A DNA stretch of 41,554 nt, from NCBI RefSeq assembly GCF_002939885.1, contig NZ_MDED01000012.1:71632-113185 (forward strand), written 5' to 3'. The stretch is from Xanthomonas cucurbitae. GTDB lineage: Bacteria > Pseudomonadota > Gammaproteobacteria > Xanthomonadales > Xanthomonadaceae. Below are positions 7,991-16,573 of the stretch, piece by piece. Position 1 is the stretch's first letter. Each line of letters opens with the position of its first letter. A model generated the notes under the pieces. It was not told the origin of the DNA. It worked only from the letters and a program-made list of their open reading frames with translations, and did no database searches. Position numbers and translations under genes: made by a program.

Positions 7991-10087
7991 TCAATCGGCA
8001 ATGAACAATGTCCGCACGGTATCGCGCGCGGCATCCAGCGAAAAATGCTCGGCGACGTTGCGCAGCCCGTTGTGGGCCAGGCGCTGCCACAGCGTCGCAT
8101 CCTGGTAAAGGCGCACGATGGCATCGGCGAAGGCATCGGCCTGATCGGCCACGCAGACGTCGTCGCCATCGCGCAGGTGCATGCCCTCCACCGCGCAGGT
8201 GGTGCCGACCACCGGCTGGCCGTGCGCCATGCTGAGGTTGATCTTGCCCTTGACGCCTGCGCCGAAGCGCAGCGGCGCCACCGCGATGCGGACGTTGTCC
8301 ATGAACGGGGTCAAGTCCGGCACATGGCCGTGCAGCTGTACGCCTGGGGATTCGTCGGCGAGCAGCCGCAACGCCTCGGGCAGGTCTGCGCCGATGCAGT
8401 GGAACATCACCTCGGGCAGCTGTGCGCGGACCTGCGGGAAGATCGCGCTGATGAACCATTGCACTGCATCCACGTTCGGGGCATGCCGGAACCCGCCAAC
8501 GAAGACCAGGTCGCGGCGTTGCGCGAACGGCAGGCCGCTGCCGGCCACCTCGTGCAGATTGGAGAGCAGGGCGGTGCGCAATTGCGGCGCGTCCACACGC
8601 AGTTGCGCCTGTTCGGCGGCCGACACCAGCAGGGTGACATCGGTGGCGGCCATGACCTCCAGCTCGCGCAGGCGGGTACGCTCTGCACTGCGCAGCAGGT
8701 TGGCATCGGCGGCGAGTTCGGCGCCGCGGCGTTCGCGCAGGTAGTGCAGGTCCACGGTGTCGAACAGCGTGCGCGCTTGCGGAGCGTATTGCTTCAGCAG
8801 CGGCAGACAGGCGTGCGCCACATGATGACGCACCAGCAGCACCGCCGCGAACCGCGTACCGTGGGTGCGCAACCAGCCAGCGATGCCGTCCAGGAATGGC
8901 GCATGCCAGACTTCCACACCCAGCTGCTGCAGTGCCAGGGTATGCCGTCCGGCATGCTCGCGCCGGGTCGGGACGAACACCACATGCGCGCCTTCTTCGC
9001 GCAGCAGCCGGATCAGGTTGAATTGCCGCAGCGAGCCCGAGTCGCGGTCCGGTTGCGGTACGCATTCGTCCAGGATCAGCACCTGGCGTTGCGCGCGGTG
9101 GAGTTGCGCCGGGCCGGGGACGGTGCCCACCGGCAAGTGCGCCGCCAATGCGGACTGCCATTTCTCGGCGAACACGCTCTGGTTGCGCACCTGATACGCC
9201 TTGACCCCGGTGCGGACGTCGGTGCCGTTGCTGGTGCCTTCGTCGTGCACCACCACGCTGGCCGGTTGCACCAGTACCTGGTGGCCGGCAGCGCGCACCG
9301 CAAAGGCCAGGTCGGTGTCTTCGTAGTAGGCCGGCATATAGCGGCGATCCAGCCCGCCCAGCGTGTGCAGCAACGCGCGTGGCAGCGCGATGGCGGCTCC
9401 CGAGCAGTAATCCATTGCGCGGACATAGGCGTAACGCGGGTCCTGCGCCGATTCGAAGCGGCCGTAGCTCCAGGCGCTGCCATCGCCGAACACCACGCCG
9501 CCGGACTCCTGCAGCCGCCCATCCGGATACACCAGCTGGGCGCCGACCAGGCCGGCGCCAGGATGCTGGTCGAAGGTGGCGAGCAGCCGATCCAGCCAGC
9601 CTGGCTGCGGGATGGTGTCGTTGTTGAGCAGCACCACATACTCGCCGCGTGAGGCGGCGATACCGTCGTTGCAGGCGGCGATGAAGCCACCGTTGCTGGA
9701 GCGCTGGTGGTAGCGCAGGCCCGCAATCTGCGGCAGCTGTGCGGTGGTGGCATCGCTACTGCCATCGTCCACCACCACGATTTCCATCGCCAGCTGTGGC
9801 GGATGCGCGGCCAGCGCGCGCAGGCAGGCCAATGTGTGGGCGATGTGGTCGTAGACCGGGATCACCACGCTCACGCGCGGGGTGGCGTTGTACGGCACGG
9901 CGAACGCAGCGAACGGCGCCGGCGGCGGCAACCACAACGGCGTGCCGAGCGCGACCGGCGGTGCCTGGGTATGCACGCGGATGCGCTGCCAGGTGGCACG
10001 CCAGCCACGGGTGCGCATGCTTGCCACGCTGCGGTGGATCAGGCCAAGCACGCGATTGAACAGATAACGCGCGTCGGCCAGGGACAT
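7991..10087 (-). CDS. bifunctional glycosyltransferase (GT2 domain fused to GT4-like domain)
   Basis: The 698-residue product has two glycosyltransferase halves. The N-terminal half is a GT2 (GT-A fold) enzyme: VSVVIPVYDH (about residue 72), VVVDDGSSD (about 105), LLNNDT (about 153-158) and the YYEDTDLAFAVRAAG segment, as in rhamnosyltransferase-like GT2 proteins. The C-terminal half (about 355-698) looks like a GT-B enzyme, with VFVGGFRHAPNVDAV, RIAVAPLRFGAGVKGKIN and VGTTCAVEGM, as in GT4 proteins. The ATG at 10087 was preferred to the one at 10093 because AAGGA lies 6 nt upstream of it. No signal peptide is visible, so it should act at the cytoplasmic side. Substrates cannot be told; surface polysaccharide assembly is the likely area. 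It stands alone, with no polysaccharide cluster around it. Confidence 0.88.
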   Translation of the reverse strand: MSLADARYLFNRVLGLIHRSVASMRTRGWRATWQRIRVHTQAPPVALGTPLWLPPPAPFAAFAVPYNATPRVSVVIPVYDHIAHTLACLRALAAHPPQLAMEIVVVDDGSSDATTAQLPQIAGLRYHQRSSNGGFIAACNDGIAASRGEYVVLLNNDTIPQPGWLDRLLATFDQHPGAGLVGAQLVYPDGRLQESGGVVFGDGSAWSYGRFESAQDPRYAYVRAMDYCSGAAIALPRALLHTLGGLDRRYMPAYYEDTDLAFAVRAAGHQVLVQPASVVVHDEGTSNGTDVRTGVKAYQVRNQSVFAEKWQSALAAHLPVGTVPGPAQLHRAQRQVLILDECVPQPDRDSGSLRQFNLIRLLREEGAHVVFVPTRREHAGRHTLALQQLGVEVWHAPFLDGIAGWLRTHGTRFAAVLLVRHHVAHACLPLLKQYAPQARTLFDTVDLHYLRERRGAELAADANLLRSAERTRLRELEVMAATDVTLLVSAAEQAQLRVDAPQLRTALLSNLHEVAGSGLPFAQRRDLVFVGGFRHAPNVDAVQWFISAIFPQVRAQLPEVMFHCIGADLPEALRLLADESPGVQLHGHVPDLTPFMDNVRIAVAPLRFGAGVKGKINLSMAHGQPVVGTTCAVEGMHLRDGDDVCVADQADAFADAIVRLYQDATLWQRLAHNGLRNVAEHFSLDAARDTVRTLFIAD

Positions 10088-10357
10088 CGACATTCCTTAG
10101 AAACTCCAGCATGCAGCGGCAGATGCGATGGGTGCGCGGTCGTGGTGCGAGGCGTGGACCGCGCGGCGGACCCGCAGTGTACGAGGGGCCGCCGCCGATT
10201 CCGAGCATGGCCTGCCGATTCGCCCGCGGTATCGCCCGCATGCGCGGCACGGCGGGCAGGCTTGCGGTTTAGCCATTTTTAAGTCAAGCCGAACCCGCAG
10301 GCGGCAGCCACGACAGCGCTGCGCTAGACTCGCCGGATTCTCCATGCCTGCATTCCC

Positions 10358-12802
10358 GTGCCCCGACGCAACGACCACGACGATCCCGAAGACTTCGAGG
10401 ACGACTCCCAAGAGCAAGGCTCCCGCTGGCAACGCAGGCTGATCGTCTGGGGATTTGCCGCGTTGGCGCTTGCGCTCGGCTTCCTGATTCCCTACACGGT
10501 GTATCTGAACACCCAGGTCAGCCAGCGTTTCGGCGAATTGCGTTGGCAGATCCCCACCCGCGTGTACGGACGCCCCCTGGTGCTGGCCCCCGGCAACGCG
10601 CTGGACACGGCGACCCTGAAGACCGAACTGGATGCGGCGTCCTACCGCGACGACGGACAGGCCAAGCTGGCCGGCACGTACCAGCAGGACGGCAGCCGTT
10701 TCACCATCGCCAGCCGCGGCTACAACGACGTGGATGGTGCGGTGCCGGCGCGCCGGATCGAGGTGGCGCTGTCCGGCGGGCGGGTGGCGAGCCTGCGCGA
10801 TACCGGTACCCGCAAGGCGCTCAAGAGTGCGCGGCTGGATCCGGCGCGCATCGCCACGCTGTACGGGCAGAAGCAGGAAGAACGTCGCCTGGTGCGCATG
10901 GAAGAGGTGCCGGAGCTGCTGGTCACCGGCCTGCAGGCGGTGGAAGACCGCGACTTCAACAGCCACCACGGCATCGACCTGAGTGGCATGCTGCGCGCGG
11001 CCTGGATCATGCTGCGCTCGGGCGGCCAGGTACGTCAGGGCGCCAGCACGCTGACCCAGCAGCTGGCCCGCAGCGGCCTGCTCGGCATCGGCAAGGAGCA
11101 GACGCTCACCCGCAAGTTCAACGAGATCCTGTACGCGGTCATCATGGAGGCGCGCTACGACAAGCGCACCATCCTGGAGGCGTATCTCAACCAGGTGTAT
11201 CTGGGCCAGCGCGGCGGGCAGGCGATCCACGGCGTGTCCTCCGGTGCCGAGCTGTGGTTCGGGCGCGAGCTCACGTCGATGACCACCGAACAGATCGCCC
11301 TGTTGATCGGGCTGGTCAAGGGGCCGTCGTACTACGACCCCCGGCGTAACCCGGAACGTGCACTGGACCGGCGCAACTTCGTGCTGGGCAAGCTGCACGA
11401 GAACCAGCTGATCGACGACGCCGAGTACAAGCGCGCACTCGCCGCGCCGCTGGGCGTGCCGAAAGAGCCGGGCCTGGTCGCGGCGAACCGCTTTCCCGCC
11501 TACGTGGACCTGGTGCGGCGGCAACTGGCGCACGACTATCCGGAAGGCGTGCTGCAGGGGGCCGGCATGAGCGTGCTCACCGGCATGTCGCCTGCGGCCC
11601 AGGCCTATGCCGAAGGCGCGGTGACCGGCACCATCAAGCGGCTGGACAACAAGAAGCGCCCGCCGCTGCAGGCCGGGCTGGTGCTGACCGACGTGCACAG
11701 TGGCGATGTGCTGGCGGTGGTCGGCAGCCGCGACGTCGCCAAGCCCGGCTTCAATCGGGCGGTGGAAGCGCAACGGCCGGTAGGCTCGCTGCTCAAGCCG
11801 TTCGTGTACATGCTGGCGCTGGCCTCGCCGGACCGCTGGGCGCTGTCCAGCTGGGTCGACGATTCGCCGGTCACCGTGCAGCTCAGCCGCGGCAAGACCT
11901 GGTCGCCGGGCAATTCCGACAACCGCAGCCATGGCACGGTGCGGCTGATCGATGCGCTGGCGCATTCCTACAACCAGGCCACGGTGCGGGTGGGCATGCA
12001 GGTGGGGGCCGACCGTATCGCGCAGTTGATCCAGGTACTGGCCGGGATCAAGGCCGACCCGAATCCGTCGCTGATCCTGGGTGCGACCGACCAGAGCCCG
12101 TACGGCATGGCGCAGCTGTACCAGTTCCTGGCCGCCGGCGGGGAGATCCAGCCGCTGCATGCGGTGCGTGGCGTGCTCGACCCGCAAGGCAAGCTGCTCA
12201 AGCGTTACGACAAGACCCCCGCGCCGGCGCAGGAAGGCGATTCGGTCGCCGCCAACCTGATCAGCATCGGTCTGCAACAGGTGGTCAGCGGCGGAACCGC
12301 GCGCCAGTTGCTGGGCGACGGCCTGGGCCGGCTGTCTCCGGCCGGCAAGACCGGTACCTCCAACGACGGCCGCGACAGCTGGTATGCCGGCTATACCGGC
12401 GACCACCTGGCGGTGATCTGGATGGGCAACGACCAGAACGAGCAGACCGGCCTGTACGGCGCCACCGGCGCGATGCGGGTGTGGTCGAGCATCTTCGCGC
12501 GCCTGCCCAGCGCACCGCTCAAGGTCAGTGGCAAGGGCCTGGACTGGCAATGGGTGGACGCGGCCGGCACCGGCGTGACCAATCCGGGCTGCCCGGGCGC
12601 GCGCCAGTTCCCGTTCGTGGTCGGTTTCACGCCTGCCTTCGCCTCTTGTGCCGGGACCGCACCGCCCATCGCCGGCGCGCCCGGCGAGGCCACAGCGCCT
12701 GCCGAGCAGTCCAGCGGTGGCGGCTGGCGACGCTTCTTCGGTCTGGAGAAGCGGCCGGAAGACCCTGCGCCAGCGCCCGCTTCGGCGCCCCCTGCCCATT
12801 GA
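10358..12802 (+). CDS. mrcB: PBP1b, bifunctional peptidoglycan glycosyltransferase/transpeptidase
   Basis: This class A penicillin-binding protein polymerises lipid II and cross-links the glycan strands in the periplasm. The 814-residue product has a short acidic cytoplasmic tail, one membrane anchor (about residues 29-48), and a UB2H-type regulatory region (about 65-150). The GT51 glycosyltransferase follows (catalytic E196 in EDRDF, and GASTLTQQLAR). The transpeptidase has all three motifs: SLLK with S477, SYN with S537 and KTG with K664. The GTG at 10358 is the only start upstream of the anchor in this frame. The UB2H region is the docking site for outer-membrane lipoprotein activators, and a small lipoprotein gene follows after 13 nt. 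Confidence 0.96.
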   Translation: MPRRNDHDDPEDFEDDSQEQGSRWQRRLIVWGFAALALALGFLIPYTVYLNTQVSQRFGELRWQIPTRVYGRPLVLAPGNALDTATLKTELDAASYRDDGQAKLAGTYQQDGSRFTIASRGYNDVDGAVPARRIEVALSGGRVASLRDTGTRKALKSARLDPARIATLYGQKQEERRLVRMEEVPELLVTGLQAVEDRDFNSHHGIDLSGMLRAAWIMLRSGGQVRQGASTLTQQLARSGLLGIGKEQTLTRKFNEILYAVIMEARYDKRTILEAYLNQVYLGQRGGQAIHGVSSGAELWFGRELTSMTTEQIALLIGLVKGPSYYDPRRNPERALDRRNFVLGKLHENQLIDDAEYKRALAAPLGVPKEPGLVAANRFPAYVDLVRRQLAHDYPEGVLQGAGMSVLTGMSPAAQAYAEGAVTGTIKRLDNKKRPPLQAGLVLTDVHSGDVLAVVGSRDVAKPGFNRAVEAQRPVGSLLKPFVYMLALASPDRWALSSWVDDSPVTVQLSRGKTWSPGNSDNRSHGTVRLIDALAHSYNQATVRVGMQVGADRIAQLIQVLAGIKADPNPSLILGATDQSPYGMAQLYQFLAAGGEIQPLHAVRGVLDPQGKLLKRYDKTPAPAQEGDSVAANLISIGLQQVVSGGTARQLLGDGLGRLSPAGKTGTSNDGRDSWYAGYTGDHLAVIWMGNDQNEQTGLYGATGAMRVWSSIFARLPSAPLKVSGKGLDWQWVDAAGTGVTNPGCPGARQFPFVVGFTPAFASCAGTAPPIAGAPGEATAPAEQSSGGGWRRFFGLEKRPEDPAPAPASAPPAH

Positions 12803-12815
12803 CTGGAGTGACCAG

Positions 12816-13340
12816 ATGACCCGATTGCACCGTATTCTCGCCCTGATCGGGGTACTAGCCGCAGTCACCGCCTGCGTCACCGCGCCGCCTGCGCCGCCGC
12901 CAGCGCCGGTCGATCCGACCACGCCTGCGCAGCGCCTGGGATTGATCGAACGCGAGGCCGGCGCCGACGACACCGAGTTGTCGGTCCAGCCACTGCGCGA
13001 CCCGCAGGTGGATGATCTTCGCGAAGCCGCCAGGACCAAACGCCAGGCCGGCGATCTGCCGGGTGCGGCGGCCGCGCTGGATCAGGCGATCGGGCTGGTT
13101 TCCGGCGATCCGGCGATCCTGCAGGAGCGCGCGGAAGTGGCGGTGTTGCAGGCCGACTGGCCGGCCGCCGAACGCTTCGCCAAGCAGGCGGTGGATCTGG
13201 GCTCCAAGACCGGCCCGCTGTGCCGCCGCCATTGGGCCACCATCGAGCAATCGCGACTGGCGCGCGGCGAGAAAGAGAACGCCGCTTCCGCCAAGACGCA
13301 GATCGCTGGCTGCACCGTGCCGGGCATGAAGCGTTACTGA
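12816..13340 (+). CDS. small lipoprotein, candidate LpoP-type activator of PBP1b
   Basis: The 174-residue product has a lipoprotein signal peptide (LALIGVLAAVTAC, lipobox VTAC, C20) followed by a Pro/Ala linker and then two to three TPR-like helical pairs (RQAGDLPGAAAALDQAIGL, ADWPAAERFAKQAVDLG). The residue after the cysteine is Val, not Asp, which favours transport to the outer membrane. The ATG at 12816 has GGAG 7 nt upstream. The gene begins 13 nt after mrcB and must be co-transcribed with it. LpoP, the PBP1b activator first defined in Pseudomonas, is also a small TPR-type outer-membrane lipoprotein, so architecture and position both point that way. Identity to LpoP was not tested. Confidence 0.85.
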   Translation: MTRLHRILALIGVLAAVTACVTAPPAPPPAPVDPTTPAQRLGLIEREAGADDTELSVQPLRDPQVDDLREAARTKRQAGDLPGAAAALDQAIGLVSGDPAILQERAEVAVLQADWPAAERFAKQAVDLGSKTGPLCRRHWATIEQSRLARGEKENAASAKTQIAGCTVPGMKRY

Positions 13341-13351
13341 GGACCGCAGGG

Positions 13352-13370
13352 CCGGGTGCGTCGCGCCCGG
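13352..13370 (+). terminator. possible hairpin after the mrcB-lipoprotein operon
   Basis: CCGGG and CCCGG arms (5 bp, 9-nt loop) lie 12 nt after the lipoprotein stop codon. There is no T-tract, so intrinsic termination is uncertain. Confidence 0.25.
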
Positions 13371-13496
13371 TCGATTGGCAAGGGTGAGCGCCTGCATCTG
13401 GATGCGATGCGGTGGTCCACCCGATCCGGCAAGCAGGCAGCATCCCTGCGCACGCGTTAGGCTGGCGGGCTTGTCCACCTGCATCCGTTCGGTCTC

Positions 13497-15506
13497 ATGT
13501 CCCAACTTGCCACTGCCAGCATCGATGCGCTCAGCGAGGGCGGGGCGCTAGCGCGCCAGCTCGATGCATTTGCGCCGCGCGCTGCGCAGCTGCGTTTGAC
13601 CGGCGCCATCGCCGAGGCCTTTGAACAGCGCGATGTGCTGCTGGCCGAGGCCGGCACCGGCACCGGCAAGACCTATGCGTATCTGGTGCCTGCGCTGCTA
13701 TCGGGCTTGAAGACCATCGTCTCCACCGGCACGCGCGCGCTGCAGGACCAGCTGTTCCATCGCGATCTGCCGCGCGTGCGCGCCGCGCTGGGCGTGGGCC
13801 TGCGCAGCGCGTTGCTGAAGGGCCGCGCCAACTATCTGTGCAAGTACCGCACCCAGCAGGCGCGGGGCGAGCCACGCCTGGCCACGCCCGAGCAGGTCAC
13901 CCAGTTCCAGCGCATCGTGGCCTGGAGCGGGCGCACCCAGTACGGCGACATGGCCGAACTGGATGCCCTGCCGGACGATTCGCCACTGCTGCCGATGGTG
14001 ACCTCCACGGTCGACAACTGCCTGGGCACCGACTGCCCGTTCTACAGCGAGTGCTTCGTGGTGCAGGCGCGCCAGCGTGCGCAGGCCGCCGATCTGGTGG
14101 TGGTCAATCACCATCTGCTGCTGGCCGATCTGGCGCTCAAGCAGGAAGGTTTCGGCGAGATCCTGCCGGGCGCGCAGGCCTTCGTCATCGACGAAGCGCA
14201 TCAGCTGCCAGAACTGGCGGCCAATTTCTTTGGCGAAAGTTTCGGCATGCGCCCGTGGCAGGAACTGGCGCGCGATTGCATGGTGGAGGCGCGGCTGGTC
14301 GCCGGTGCGCAAGCCAGCCTGCAGGCGCCGATCCTGGCCCTGGACGATGCGCTGCGCAGCCTGCGCGCCGGCATGGAAGGGCTGCCGCCGCGTGGCACGC
14401 AGTGGCGCGCCTTGGCCAAGCCGCAGGTGCGCGAAGGTTTCGATGCGGTGCTGTCGGCGTTGGCGCGGCTGGGCGAGGCCTTGCTGCCATTGCGCGAGGC
14501 CTCGCCGGGGTTCGACGGCTGCACCGCGCGTGCGCAGGAAGCCTTGAATCGCCTCTCGCGCTGGTTGGGCGAAGATCTGCCGGTAGCGGATTTTGCGCAG
14601 GATCCGCCAGAAGCGACGGTCGATACCGATGTGCTCTGGTACGAGCTCAGCCCGCGTGGCTTTCGCTGTCAGCGCACGCCGCTGGATGTGTCCGGCCCGC
14701 TGCGCGCGCACCGCGAAAAGTCGCAGGCGGCCTGGGTGTTCACTTCGGCCACGCTGGCGGTGGGCGGAGAGTTCGACCACATCGCACTGCGGCTGGGCTT
14801 GCGCGACCCGGTGACCTTGCTGCAGCCCAGCCCGTTCGACTGGGCACGCCAGGCGTTGTGCTATCTGCCGCCGAATCTGCCCGACCCGGCCGCGCGCGGC
14901 TTCGGCACCGCCTTGATCGCGGCGCTGACGCCGGTGCTGCAGGCCTCCAATGGCCGCGCATTCCTGCTGTTCGCCTCGCACCGCGCGCTGCGCGAGGCCG
15001 CCGACGCGCTGCGCGGTGCGCCATGGCCGCTGTTCGTGCAGGGCGAGGCGCCGCGCGCGACCCTGCTGCAGCGCTTTCGCGATTCCGGCAACGGCGTGCT
15101 GCTGGGCTCTGCCAGTTTCCGCGAGGGCGTGGACGTGGTCGGCGATGCGCTGAGCGTGGTGGTGATCGACAAGCTGCCGTTCGCCGCGCCCGACGACCCG
15201 GTGTTCGAAGCGCGGCTGGATGCGATCCGCCGCGAGGGTGGCAACCCGTTCCGCGACGAGCAGTTGCCGCAGGCCGTGATCGCGCTGAAGCAGGGCGTGG
15301 GCCGGCTGATCCGCAGCGAAACCGACCGTGGCGTGCTGGTGTTGTGCGACCCGCGGCTGGTGAACAAGAGCTACGGACGCACTTTCATGGCCTCGCTGCC
15401 ACCGTTTGCGCGCACGCGCGACATCGGCGAGGTGCGCGCGTTCTTTGGCGTCGCCGAGCCAGTGGGCGACAATGGCGTGCTCGCGTTGCCGTTCGGCGAT
15501 GACTGA
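13497..15506 (+). CDS. yoaA: YoaA/DinG-family iron-sulfur DNA helicase
   Basis: This 669-residue superfamily 2 (XPD-like) helicase unwinds DNA 5' to 3' and takes part in repair. Walker A is AGTGTGKT (A52 to T59) and Walker B is a DEAH box at 232-235 (VIDEAHQL). Four cysteines that would hold a 4Fe-4S cluster are present at C115, C175, C180 and C186. Late helicase motifs are seen in TSATLAVGG, GSASFREGVDVVG and ALKQGVGRLIRS. The gene directly upstream of tsaB is the same arrangement as yoaA-tsaB in Escherichia coli, which favours YoaA over DinG. No clear ribosome binding site precedes the ATG at 13497. Confidence 0.92.
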   Translation: MSQLATASIDALSEGGALARQLDAFAPRAAQLRLTGAIAEAFEQRDVLLAEAGTGTGKTYAYLVPALLSGLKTIVSTGTRALQDQLFHRDLPRVRAALGVGLRSALLKGRANYLCKYRTQQARGEPRLATPEQVTQFQRIVAWSGRTQYGDMAELDALPDDSPLLPMVTSTVDNCLGTDCPFYSECFVVQARQRAQAADLVVVNHHLLLADLALKQEGFGEILPGAQAFVIDEAHQLPELAANFFGESFGMRPWQELARDCMVEARLVAGAQASLQAPILALDDALRSLRAGMEGLPPRGTQWRALAKPQVREGFDAVLSALARLGEALLPLREASPGFDGCTARAQEALNRLSRWLGEDLPVADFAQDPPEATVDTDVLWYELSPRGFRCQRTPLDVSGPLRAHREKSQAAWVFTSATLAVGGEFDHIALRLGLRDPVTLLQPSPFDWARQALCYLPPNLPDPAARGFGTALIAALTPVLQASNGRAFLLFASHRALREAADALRGAPWPLFVQGEAPRATLLQRFRDSGNGVLLGSASFREGVDVVGDALSVVVIDKLPFAAPDDPVFEARLDAIRREGGNPFRDEQLPQAVIALKQGVGRLIRSETDRGVLVLCDPRLVNKSYGRTFMASLPPFARTRDIGEVRAFFGVAEPVGDNGVLALPFGDD

Positions 15507-15533
15507 GCTTCCCTTCCTGCCTGCGGTCCTGCC

Positions 15534-16253
15534 ATGAAAGTCCTCGCTTTCGAAACCTCCACCGAAGCCTGCTCCGTGGCGCTGCACGTGGATGGACGTG
15601 TGATCGAGCGCTTCGAACTGGCACCGCGTCGCCACGCCGAACTGGCCTTGCCCTGGGCCGACGCGCTGCTGGCCGACGCCGGCATCGCCCGGCGCCAGCT
15701 CGATGCGATCGCGGTCGCCCGCGGGCCTGGCGCCTTCACCGGCGTGCGTCTGGCGATCGGCATCGCGCAAGGCATCGCCCTGGCGCTGGATCTGCCGGTG
15801 CTGGCCGTCTCCACGCTGCAGGTGCTGGCCTTGCGCGCGCCGGCCGAGGCCACGCATGTGCTGGCCTGCATCGATGCGCGCATGGGCGAGGTGTATGCCG
15901 GCGTGTTCGCGCGCAGCGGCGACACCTTGCTGGAACTGGTGCCGGAGATGGTGTGCGCACCGGACGCGCTCGCGGTGCCCGACACCGCAGCGCGCATGGC
16001 CGGTGTCGGCACCGGTTTCGCCGCAGCCGACGCACTGCTGCAACAGCGTTTTGCGACCCGCCTGACCAGTGTCGATGCGACCGGGCTGCCGCGTGCGGCC
16101 GATTTGCTCACGCTCGCGGTGCCGGCGTTGCAGCGCGGCGAAGGCGTAGCGCCGGAGCGGGTGGAGCCAGCCTATCTGCGCGACAACGTCGCACTCACCC
16201 TGGTCGAGCAACAGGCCGCCCGCGCCGCGAAGGCAGCCGCCGCGACGCCATGA
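15534..16253 (+). CDS. tsaB: TsaB, tRNA threonylcarbamoyladenosine synthesis subunit
   Basis: TsaB partners with TsaD and TsaE to put the threonylcarbamoyl group on A37 of tRNAs that read ANN codons. The 239-residue product starts MKVLAFETSTEACSVAL and contains ARGPGAFTGVRLAIGIAQG, both hallmarks of the actin-like (ASKHA) TsaB fold. It lacks the metal-binding histidines of TsaD, as expected. It begins 27 nt after yoaA and its stop overlaps the ATG of the following ADP-ribosylglycohydrolase remnant (ATGA), so that gene was once translationally coupled. Confidence 0.95.
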   Translation: MKVLAFETSTEACSVALHVDGRVIERFELAPRRHAELALPWADALLADAGIARRQLDAIAVARGPGAFTGVRLAIGIAQGIALALDLPVLAVSTLQVLALRAPAEATHVLACIDARMGEVYAGVFARSGDTLLELVPEMVCAPDALAVPDTAARMAGVGTGFAAADALLQQRFATRLTSVDATGLPRAADLLTLAVPALQRGEGVAPERVEPAYLRDNVALTLVEQQAARAAKAAAATP

Positions 16254-16498
16254 CCGACGCTGCCCGGCGCGCACGTTTTCGCGGGTGTCTGCTCGGCCTG
16301 GCGGTCGGCGATGCGCCGGGCATCACGCTGGAATTCTGCGCGCCGGGTAGCTTCACGCCGATCGACGATATGCACTGTGGTGGTCCGTTCGCCCTGCGTG
16401 CAGGGTAGTGGACCAACGCCGCCGCGATGGCGCTGTGCCTGGCGCACAGCCTGCTGCACTGGCAAGGCTTCGACCCCGCCGGCCAGATGAGCCGCTGA
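16250..16498 (+). pseudogene. ADP-ribosylglycohydrolase-family remnant
   Basis: The frame from the ATG at 16250 begins like an ADP-ribosylglycohydrolase (RFRGCLLGLAVGDAPG, PGSFTPIDDMHCGGPF) but is stopped by TAG at 16406-16408, where related proteins have a glutamine before the Trp-Thr-Asp metal motif. The same frame then continues with recognisable family sequence (MALCLAHSLLHW, GFDPAGQMSR) to a second stop at 16496. The metal-binding WTDDTSM-type motif has become WTNAAAM. Only about 80 of the usual 300 or so residues remain. It is therefore a truncated, inactive remnant. The start overlaps tsaB by 4 nt. Confidence 0.85.
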
Positions 16499-16573
16499 CC
16501 TGTCGCGCCAGCTGCCGCACGCGGCAGGTCGTGTAGTCGGCCATGCCGTCGCGTCGACGACGCCTGGGGGGTG

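Noticed and set aside
10097..13039. 980-codon minus-strand open frame opposite mrcB and the lipoprotein gene
   Set aside because: The mrcB frame has all catalytic motifs; the minus frame is compositionally biased and spans two genes.
13698..16274. 858-codon minus-strand open frame opposite yoaA and tsaB
   Set aside because: It spans two well-supported genes and shows no domain.
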